64,000 nt of DNA. It comes from Nitrospira defluvii. Lineage in GTDB: Bacteria; Nitrospirota; Nitrospiria; Nitrospirales; Nitrospiraceae. A program made the position numbers and the translations under genes. How positions within the stretch are numbered: position 1 is the stretch's first letter; the number at the start of each line of letters is the position of its first letter. The stretch lies in NCBI GenBank assembly GCA_000196815.1, contig FP929003.1:496001-560000 (forward strand), in the 5' to 3' direction. Positions 7,556 to 14,798 of the stretch are shown here, one piece after another. Below the pieces are notes generated by a model that searched no databases, was not told where the DNA came from, and saw only the letters and a list, made by a program, of their open reading frames with translations.

Positions 7556-9316
7556 TTACAGCGCCTGCACGACGAATTGGAGATGGATACCGTGATCCTG
7601 CAAGTTACCCTCGCCGCCTCGGACGTGATTGAGTTGCTGGCCCCAGTAGACTTCGAAGCGTGCCCGTTCCTGAGGCAGAATGGTCCAACGCAATCCGACT
7701 CCCACACTCGCCAACGTCTGAGGATCGGGGGTATGCCCTTTGGCGTTCCAGGCCCGTCCGAAATCGACGAATTGTGCGAACTGCAGCCGGTCCTCGCCGG
7801 ACGCGAACCGGAGCAGGGGCACGCGCGATTCAACTGACGCCAGCACGGCATCGTCCCGGACGAGGGTGTTCTCCCGATAGCCGCGCACGCTGAAGCGTCC
7901 GCCGACGGGCATTTGTTCGAGCGGAAAGAGCCGGTCGTTGGCGATCTGCGCGGCCACGCGTCCCAGCAACTGGATGCCCCACCAGTCCTCGATCCGTTTG
8001 ACCGCCTGGGCTTGACCCAACCAGGACACAAATTGACCGTCCGGCAGAGGTCCGCTGTTGACGGTGGCACCCAGGACGTTCAATCCGACGCTGAATCGGG
8101 ACAAGGCGGCAAACACAAAGGATGGAGATCGATGGGTATATTCCTGGCTGAATCGGAGTGCGCTGACGGTGGCCACCCCGGTCGTGGAAGACCCGGGAAT
8201 AAAGAGCGACGGCAACCCCGGCACGTCGAACGCAGACGTCGTCTTCAGATAGAGATGTTCGCCGCCGAGAGAGAGCGCGACCTCGTCGCTGACGGTACGG
8301 TAGACAGGTTGACGTACCGCGATCCCGATGATTTCGGAGTCCACATTCAGATCCAAAGAGCGAAAAGGATTCTCGACGACCAGAAAGGCATTGCGCCGAT
8401 AGTAAGCCGTGAGGGTCGTTTCGTAGGCATTGAGCGGCACACTATAGGACGTATCGATGATGGGGTTCACGCCGTGCGATCGCCCGTAGGTGAAGACAAA
8501 TTGGTCTCCGTGTCCCGTTACATTCTGGTGCGCCACTGTCGCCAGGCCGCGCTCAGCGCCGACCACCGGTGTTTGATAGTTGTTGAACTCCAGCCAGGCC
8601 TTGAAGGGGTTGGCATCGGTGACCCGCAGATTCAAGACGCTTTCGCCACGAGCGTCTCCCGGTCTCAGTTCGGCATTGATCCGTTCGATGCGCGGATCCT
8701 GCTGCAGTAGTTGGATGCGTTCCTGGAGAGGCTGGATGCTGACGGGAGTGTCAACGCCGCGCGCCACACGATCCCGTAGGTACGAACTGCGAAACCATTG
8801 GTTGCCTTCGACGTCGATTCGGGCGAGGGCGCCTTCGACGATCTGAATGACGATGGTCCCGAAGGTGACATCTTGATCGGGAATGATGGCGCCGGACGTG
8901 AGATACCCTCTGTTCACGTACAGCAGGGTGAGGGCTAGGCGAACCCGCTCCAGATCTTCCGTGGTCAGTTCACGATTGCGATAGGGGGCGATGACGTCAG
9001 CGAGCTCTGCCTCAGAAAACACGGTGCTGCCGGTGACGTGAATGTCATGAACGAACACTCGAACGGATCCCAATCGGTTCTCGAACGGCTTGTGCGGGGC
9101 GGGTGACACCTCCGGAAGGATGCGGCTCGGGGGCGGTGTGTCCGGCGCCTTGAACTCTTCCCTCAACGGCGCAGGAGGTTTCCCCGACCGGCCGGTCGGA
9201 TCAAAAACAGGAGGCAGGGGCGGCGCAATTTGTGCTGTGGCTGAAACTCCCATGAGGCCGATGCTCATCGAAACGCCTAGGCACACAAGTCGGATATGAA
9301 AGATCCCACAATGCAA
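7556..9316 (-). CDS. TpsB-type outer-membrane transporter (ShlB/FhaC/HecB family)
   Basis: 586 residues: signal peptide (MSIGLMGVSATAQ), a proline-rich linker, a POTRA domain (about 82-170, with VRVFVHDIHVTGSTVFSE and LLYVNRGYLTSGAII), then a 16-strand barrel including the conserved MPVGGRFSVRGYRENTL loop that enters the pore. It secretes a single dedicated partner across the outer membrane. The TTG start at 9316 is favoured by GAGGGAG five bases upstream. The partner TpsA gene ends 38 nt upstream on the same strand, the standard A-B arrangement. Confidence 0.93.
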   Translation of the reverse strand: MHCGIFHIRLVCLGVSMSIGLMGVSATAQIAPPLPPVFDPTGRSGKPPAPLREEFKAPDTPPPSRILPEVSPAPHKPFENRLGSVRVFVHDIHVTGSTVFSEAELADVIAPYRNRELTTEDLERVRLALTLLYVNRGYLTSGAIIPDQDVTFGTIVIQIVEGALARIDVEGNQWFRSSYLRDRVARGVDTPVSIQPLQERIQLLQQDPRIERINAELRPGDARGESVLNLRVTDANPFKAWLEFNNYQTPVVGAERGLATVAHQNVTGHGDQFVFTYGRSHGVNPIIDTSYSVPLNAYETTLTAYYRRNAFLVVENPFRSLDLNVDSEIIGIAVRQPVYRTVSDEVALSLGGEHLYLKTTSAFDVPGLPSLFIPGSSTTGVATVSALRFSQEYTHRSPSFVFAALSRFSVGLNVLGATVNSGPLPDGQFVSWLGQAQAVKRIEDWWGIQLLGRVAAQIANDRLFPLEQMPVGGRFSVRGYRENTLVRDDAVLASVESRVPLLRFASGEDRLQFAQFVDFGRAWNAKGHTPDPQTLASVGVGLRWTILPQERARFEVYWGQQLNHVRGGEGNLQDHGIHLQFVVQAL

Positions 9317-9354
9317 TTCGGCTCCCTCTTCGCCTGTGCGCGAGGCTCACAAGG

Positions 9355-12312
9355 TCAGGAGCGGCAATCTGCAGGCCAGTCATTGGCCCTAAGTTGTGGT
9401 AACGGACCGAGCTGGCCCACCGGTTGTTCCGAGCGTAGCTGCGTCCGATGCGCAGACTCAGCAGAGGCGCTTGTGGGCAGCTGTGCCGACGCCGTGAAAG
9501 CTTCGTCGGCAATGAGCAGAGGGCTCATGAGCCAGCCGCCCGGTTCTGCGGGCAGGGCATCCCTTCCCGCGATCACAAGACTGCTCAGCTGTCCACCGGC
9601 CTGCGCGGCACAGCGTTGCCGCAAGAGATGTTGCCCTTGCAGCGGTTGTTGCGGCAGGGTGGCTAAGCTGCCGCTCAAACTGGATACGGGCGATTGAATG
9701 TTCACCGCGCCGCTCAAGCCGAATTGTGACGAGGCGCTGATGACGCTTGTCGGATCAGCCAGGAATGTGCCCGCGATAATGTTGATGTTGCCCCCTTGGC
9801 CCTGTACGGCTTGGGCGAGAATGTGACTGTTCTGGAGCGTCACGACTGCCGGATCGAGCGTGATATTCCCACCGGATGTCGTCGGTCCCCCCTGCACCGA
9901 GGTATTGAGCTGGCTGTTCACGAGCCGGATGGACTCGATGGCTTGGAGCGTAATGTTTCCCCCGCTGGCCTGACTGGCCTGCGTCGTGATGGAACCGTTC
10001 TGACTGAGGAACTGATTCCCGGCATTGATGACGATGTTGCCGGCGTTGCCTGGACCAGTGCTCTCCGCAGTCATATTCGAACCGCCACGGATCGTAACCG
10101 ATTCCGAAGCGGTCATGGAGATATGGCCTCCCGTCCCCTCGGACGATGAGGTACTGCTGATCTTTGTTTGCTGATCCGCCTGGAACCTGACTGTGTCGAT
10201 CACAATGCTGCCGGCTGGAGCTCCGCCGTTTGTATCGGTCCTAATGCGGCTATTATTCATGCTCAAGCTGTCTGCCGAAAGAGTGATTGTCGCAGGGTTT
10301 GTCGCGGCGGTTCCTCCGCTCACTGTCGTGGTGAACTCCGTATTGTTCACGGCAACCAACTGCGCCGAGGCCGATGCGAATTCGAGTCCTGCGATCGTGA
10401 TATCCCCGGATTTGCCGGCCATTCCGGTGTCGCTTCCGCTGACGGAGAAAATCGACGAGGGGGGGTGGCCGTTGATCAGGGTCCCGTCCTGCTTCACATT
10501 CGCTCGGAATGTATGCACATTGAATGTAATATTGCTGCCCGGCGCGGAGCGGGATGTGAAAGCGAAAAATACGGTCCTTCCGGTCATGCTGACGGTGTCC
10601 GATGTGATCCTGATCACGCCTGGAACGAGCGCCGCTGTCCCACCCAATACCGCTGAACTGAGTTGTGCATTGTTAAGTGCGATCAATGAGGCAGGATCGG
10701 TAGTTTCCGGACGCAAGCCGGAGATCGTGAGCGCTCCGGCCGGACCGGCTGTATCCTCTGCGCTCACGCTCGGAGTGTTGAGGAACACGCGATGAGCGCC
10801 TTCGATAGGCGTTTCATCGTGGTTCACGTTTACCCGGAGGGTATCGACGTTGATGGCAATGTCTCCGGCCGGTGCCGGCCCCAGCGACGTGGTGACCATG
10901 GTGGCTGCGCCGATCCCCTGCGCGTCAGGGAAATCATCGTTGGTCAGGAGCAGCGACTTCGTGGTGAGTGTAATTGCGCCCGGTCTGCTGTCGGCTGATC
11001 CGCCGAAGATCCTCGTGCTGAGCGAGGTGTCTTTCAACGTGACGCTCGTCGCGGCAGTTCCCATTCCGTCGACCCCTTGTACCGTGATATGCCCTGCGGA
11101 GCCGGCATCGCTCGCGAGACTTCGGCTATCGCTCGTCACCAGGTTTTGAGCGATGGTAGACGGATCATTTGGATTCAATTCAAGCCGATTGGTGGCATCA
11201 CCTTCCGTCGTGAGGGTCCTCACGTTGAATGTGATGTCACCTGCCTGTGCTGACCCGTGTGTGTCTGCGGTAATGAGTGTTCCGTTGTTGAGTGCAATGG
11301 TCTCCGACGTAATGGAAATGGCGGGTGATGCCGTCTCCCCCTCGGTTACCATGCCGTGACCATTTCCTGTGATTGATTTGAGCGAGGCGTCATCCATGAT
11401 GAATTGCCCGCCGCGAATGATAATTCGACCGGCTTTGGTGGCGCTCGTATCAATGGTCGTTCCTTGAGAAAGAGAGATGGTTCCAAACCTGCTGAATCCA
11501 TTCACAAAAGGTTCGAGGGGTTGGTTCTCTACACCGGTTGCCGACACTTGTCCTGGCGAGCCGACAGAGACTAGGGTGATTTGCCCGCCGGGGGCTGAAA
11601 GCCGGGCCGGCTGAACGGTGGCCTGTGCGAACGTCCCTCCCTGAACGGTGATGTCCCCTCCGATCAACGAGAGGTCCTGCCCTTCCGAGACCGTCAGTTG
11701 CCCGCCTTGCACGGTGATGGCGCCAGGGTTTGATCCCAAAAACCCAAACGCGGATACCGGCGCGCTGGAGAGTGACGTGTCCTGGGAGCCAGGAACTGCC
11801 TTGAATGTCGCCCCGTCCGTCAACCGCAGGTAGTCCGCCGTCGTGAGGCTCACGGATCCTCCAACATTCAAAGACGCAGTCGGACCGAACAAGATTCCGG
11901 CCGGGTTCATCAGGAACAGATTGGCATTGCCGAACCCGGTCGTTTGGAGGGTTCCGAAGATGTTGGAGGGATTGCCGCCCGTGACGCGGCCCAGAATGTT
12001 GGACGTCGCAAGACCGGAGTCGTTGAAGAAATTGGCGATGTGGCTGGTCGGAACGTTGAATTCTCCGAAGCTATGAAAGAGATTACTCCCTGCTCGCGTT
12101 CCGGCGGTGATGTCATATTGCAGGGAGTTTGCAGGAGACTTGCTGACTTGGGTGTTCAGGCCTGAAGCCGTAATCGGCGGGGTGACTTGAGCGTGGATTG
12201 TGTGCGGCAGACCGAGGGGAATCAGCCACCAGCAGGCGAACATGGTCGCGCACACACTGGGCAGCCGAGTTGGGCCGACGGCGAAAAGTCTGCTGCCCCC
12301 CATGGTGTTCAT
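9355..12312 (-). CDS. TpsA exoprotein with haemagglutination-activity N-terminal domain
   Basis: About 985 residues. Signal peptide CATMFACWWLIPLGLPHTIHAQ, then the TPS secretion domain with the hallmark NLFLMNPAGILFGPTASLN, followed by a long right-handed beta-helix of repeated motifs (ITVQGG, TLKDTSLS, NNAQLSSAV, GNITLDP). It ends in a compact Cys-containing segment (LRQRCAAQAG, LPAEPGGWL) like that of cyanobacterial TPS proteins. I chose ATG 12312 because the signal peptide follows it; a GTG at 12450 is in frame but lacks a ribosome site. Exported by the TpsB encoded next. An adhesin or surface-structure role is likely; no toxin domain is visible. Confidence 0.9.
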   Translation of the reverse strand: MNTMGGSRLFAVGPTRLPSVCATMFACWWLIPLGLPHTIHAQVTPPITASGLNTQVSKSPANSLQYDITAGTRAGSNLFHSFGEFNVPTSHIANFFNDSGLATSNILGRVTGGNPSNIFGTLQTTGFGNANLFLMNPAGILFGPTASLNVGGSVSLTTADYLRLTDGATFKAVPGSQDTSLSSAPVSAFGFLGSNPGAITVQGGQLTVSEGQDLSLIGGDITVQGGTFAQATVQPARLSAPGGQITLVSVGSPGQVSATGVENQPLEPFVNGFSRFGTISLSQGTTIDTSATKAGRIIIRGGQFIMDDASLKSITGNGHGMVTEGETASPAISITSETIALNNGTLITADTHGSAQAGDITFNVRTLTTEGDATNRLELNPNDPSTIAQNLVTSDSRSLASDAGSAGHITVQGVDGMGTAATSVTLKDTSLSTRIFGGSADSRPGAITLTTKSLLLTNDDFPDAQGIGAATMVTTSLGPAPAGDIAINVDTLRVNVNHDETPIEGAHRVFLNTPSVSAEDTAGPAGALTISGLRPETTDPASLIALNNAQLSSAVLGGTAALVPGVIRITSDTVSMTGRTVFFAFTSRSAPGSNITFNVHTFRANVKQDGTLINGHPPSSIFSVSGSDTGMAGKSGDITIAGLEFASASAQLVAVNNTEFTTTVSGGTAATNPATITLSADSLSMNNSRIRTDTNGGAPAGSIVIDTVRFQADQQTKISSTSSSEGTGGHISMTASESVTIRGGSNMTAESTGPGNAGNIVINAGNQFLSQNGSITTQASQASGGNITLQAIESIRLVNSQLNTSVQGGPTTSGGNITLDPAVVTLQNSHILAQAVQGQGGNINIIAGTFLADPTSVISASSQFGLSGAVNIQSPVSSLSGSLATLPQQPLQGQHLLRQRCAAQAGGQLSSLVIAGRDALPAEPGGWLMSPLLIADEAFTASAQLPTSASAESAHRTQLRSEQPVGQLGPLPQLRANDWPADCRS

Positions 12313-12568
12313 GGCAATGGTGCATCTCAGGTGCAAGCGGTCAGGATCCGCAACAGTCTCCCGGGTCCACTTCCGCACGGTGCAGGGCGACTTGAGTCTC
12401 GCCGTTTTCGCCGTGCTCCACGTGATCGCCAGGCCGCAGAGGTCCATCACGGAAGTCTAAGGAAATGCTCTCGATCAGCACTTCGGCACGAGCCTCTCTT
12501 CCTGCCGTGTAGAGCCGTTTTCACTGCCCGCGCATGACTCCGACACCCTGCCGTGACCGGCTCTCGGG

Positions 12569-12745
12569 TTATGTCGAAGAGCTGTGGTTCTTGGATATCT
12601 CTTTGAGTGCGCGAGACTCACCGCGACGATCCATTCCTGCCGAATTGGTCGCTCTTGACCGAAGAGGGCGTGGATTCATCCAAATGCGTCCTGCAGCTGC
12701 GAGAAGGACGACGACCCCGAGTAGGAGAAAAAGAAGCACGAGCAT
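12569..12745 (-). CDS. Small membrane peptide (58 aa) heading the TPS operon
   Basis: Begins MLVLLFLLLGVVVLLAAAGR, one strongly hydrophobic helix, then a basic and serine-rich tail (NPRPLRSRATNSAG) ending HSSST. GAGG lies 8 nt before the ATG. Predicted transcription from the sigma-54 element at 12818-12832 would give a leader of about 61 nt. The 256 bases between its stop and the TpsA start hold no other open frame I would defend. Function unknown; its position matches that of the 32-residue peptide at 3252-3350. Confidence 0.6.
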   Translation of the reverse strand: MLVLLFLLLGVVVLLAAAGRIWMNPRPLRSRATNSAGMDRRGESRALKEISKNHSSST

Positions 12746-12817
12746 GTTGACCTCATGGATCCGCTGTTCTCCCGCTGGTGTGACTTCCTAAGTAGGCTCC
12801 ATCTGCCTCGGGGATGC

Positions 12818-12832
12818 GCAAAGGTTGTGCCA
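12818..12832 (-). promoter_or_regulatory. Sigma-54 promoter of the TPS/CHAT/DUF928 operon
   Basis: Minus-strand TGGCAC-AACCT-TTGC is a complete match to the sigma-54 consensus TGGCAC-N5-TTGC. It lies 119 bp below the paired dyads at 12950-12987 and upstream of the 58-residue peptide and tpsA. Confidence 0.82.
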
Positions 12833-12949
12833 TGGTGGGCGGGGAAGCATCGGTCATTTTCGATGTCAAGTTGCGTAGTGATTCTGATGACATCCGATAT
12901 CACGCGCACTCTCCTTCTTGAGGAGTAGATGTACGTACTGCCGCGAGGT

Positions 12950-12987
12950 GTATCGAATAGGATGCGATGCCGTATCCAATCCGATAC
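12950..12987. promoter_or_regulatory. Tandem dyads upstream of the TPS operon promoter
   Basis: GTATC-CAATCC-GATAC (12972-12987, perfect arms) and GTATC-GAATAG-GATGC (12950-12965, one mismatch), offset by 22 bp. Same motif, spacing and distance to a sigma-54 element as at 2858, 3563 and 47191. Confidence 0.75.
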
Positions 12988-13405
12988 GAAATGATCGTTG
13001 CAATGAACGCGTATAGACACCGCTCAGATGGGAGAACGATGTAGGAAGATGAGAAGGGCCAACAGGACGAGGGTGGGTTACATTGCCGGCCTGGAGAGAG
13101 GTTGCCGCGTCTCCTGTGATGGCGGAGACGCGGCAGATGGCATGGAGAAGGCGGTTTGATCAGCGCTGGATGGGCACGATCCAGGAGGCCGTGTCATGCG
13201 GTTGCTCATGGTCGACAACCGGCGACAGGAAACCGGCTCTCTGCCACGCCGAAAGGGCACGAGCACAATTCGATCAACGCTGTTCTCTCGACGGCATCGA
13301 TCCATGGTGATGGAGGAAGCAACCGTCATGCCGTCGATGTTTGAGGATGAAGCCATCGCGGCACATCAGGAAATAACGATCGGGGCCGGCAGGAACAAGC
13401 GGGAC
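12988..13405. other. Intergenic stretch with no convincing gene
   Basis: Separates the TPS operon control region from the end of the FadL gene. A plus-strand frame at 13196-13432 has a good AGGAGG 8 nt before its ATG but a basic, low-complexity translation, and it runs into the FadL 3' end; I do not call it. Nothing else stands out. Confidence 0.5.
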
Positions 13406-14794
13406 TCAGTAATTGAACCGCAACGACAGTGAGCCGACATGAACCATGCTGTCGTATCGGCCATTGACGGTTGGGTTCTGGTTGCCTGCGATCGTGCGTA
13501 CTTCATACAGACCGGCCTGATACGCGAGATCGATGGCGAACAATTTCGGCTTCAGCGGGCCGATTCCCAGTTTGCCGCAACGCACCAGCCCGAGGAACGA
13601 ACCGTTTTCATGGCAGGCCAACCCGATTCCGACGGAGGGGATGTGGGTATTGGCTGAGGGGACTCCCGGATTAAAGGTGCGATCGGGTATTTGTGCCTGC
13701 TGGTTCATGTAGCCGGCCCGAAGGGCAATGTCCCAATCCGGCATCGAGGCCAGGCGCAGCCATCGGTATTCGGTGCCGATCATGACGGTATAGGTGCTCT
13801 GCCAATTTTGCGGAAACGGTAACAGGGCGCCGTTCGTCAAATGGACATCGAGGTTCCGGTTGGATTTCCATCCCGTGTAGTCCACATCGAATTCCAGTTT
13901 CCATTCGCGCTCGGACGTACGAACCGGCCAGATGCCGATGCCGCCGGAGAAGACTTGCGGCAGAACGAAGGTGGCTGTGGCGCCGGCGACTGAGGCGCCG
14001 TTGGCGAGAAAGTTGCCCGTGAGATGAAAGGTGGCTTGACTGCGATAGACCATACCGATGTTCACAAGTGGTTTTCCGTCGCTGTTGCGGAAGGGTGTGT
14101 ACAGGAGACTGACGTTAAACCCTGCCGTGGTGTCACTTCCGTTGATTTCCATCAGGGAGCCGGCCGGGATGCCCAGCCCGCCGGGCCAGATGGATTTCTG
14201 TTCGAGATGGCCTTCTCCGAAGAGCCCGGAGAAGGTGTAAATATCCGCGCCCACCCCGAAGGAGAGCTGATCGTTCAGTTTGTAGGCGATGGTGGGTTTG
14301 ATGTCGAGCAACGGCAAGGTGGTAAAGGTGACGGCCGTGCGAAACGGCCCATCGTTGGGGTATCTGGTCAATGAACCGAACGGATTGTTCATCCCGATAC
14401 CGGCGGTGAAATTCCCGAGCGCCGACAGTCCGAGGTCCTTGAGATTCGCGACCAGGTATACGTGGCCGGGAGGGGGCCAGGCCACGCTTCCGTTGCGATC
14501 GCCTGTCGTTTGTGCGCCGGTCGGGCTCGAGAACTGGGTGGTGCCTCCGATGAGCGTGGTTCCGAACAGGGTTTGGAACCCATGCAGTTGGGTCATGCCG
14601 GCGGGGTTGTAATGAAGCGCGGAAGGGTCATCGGCCTGGGCGACGAAGGCGTTTCCCATGGCGGCGGCGGCGGCGGACTGGCCCTGGAGCCGTGGCGTTT
14701 GTGCGTTGGCGGAAGCGGCAGCGAGGACGAATCCGGCGGCCGAACACAACAGGCAGAGAAGCAGGGCGCGGCGGAATCGCTGAGCGAGAGGCAT
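13406..14794 (-). CDS. FadL/OmpP1/TodX-family outer-membrane transporter of hydrophobic compounds
   Basis: 462 residues with a signal peptide (LLLCLLCSAAGFVLAAASANAQ) and the family's N-terminal hatch sequence GQSAAAAAMGNAFVAQADDP followed by SALHYNPAGMTQL. The protein then forms a 14-stranded barrel and ends in the aromatic LSLRFNY. Members move long-chain fatty acids, aromatics or other hydrophobic molecules by lateral diffusion. It starts 4 nt below the stop of the hybrid kinase gene, so it is co-transcribed with a sensor carrying a V4R-like domain and with a RoxA-like cytochrome. That context suggests uptake of a hydrophobic substrate, but which one is not visible. Confidence 0.9.
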   Translation of the reverse strand: MPLAQRFRRALLLCLLCSAAGFVLAAASANAQTPRLQGQSAAAAAMGNAFVAQADDPSALHYNPAGMTQLHGFQTLFGTTLIGGTTQFSSPTGAQTTGDRNGSVAWPPPGHVYLVANLKDLGLSALGNFTAGIGMNNPFGSLTRYPNDGPFRTAVTFTTLPLLDIKPTIAYKLNDQLSFGVGADIYTFSGLFGEGHLEQKSIWPGGLGIPAGSLMEINGSDTTAGFNVSLLYTPFRNSDGKPLVNIGMVYRSQATFHLTGNFLANGASVAGATATFVLPQVFSGGIGIWPVRTSEREWKLEFDVDYTGWKSNRNLDVHLTNGALLPFPQNWQSTYTVMIGTEYRWLRLASMPDWDIALRAGYMNQQAQIPDRTFNPGVPSANTHIPSVGIGLACHENGSFLGLVRCGKLGIGPLKPKLFAIDLAYQAGLYEVRTIAGNQNPTVNGRYDSMVHVGSLSLRFNY

Positions 14795-14798
14795 GGGG

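Noticed and set aside
13196-13432. 78-codon plus-strand frame with AGGAGG before its ATG
   Set aside because: Good ribosome site but a basic low-complexity product that runs into the FadL gene's 3' end; not strong enough to call.
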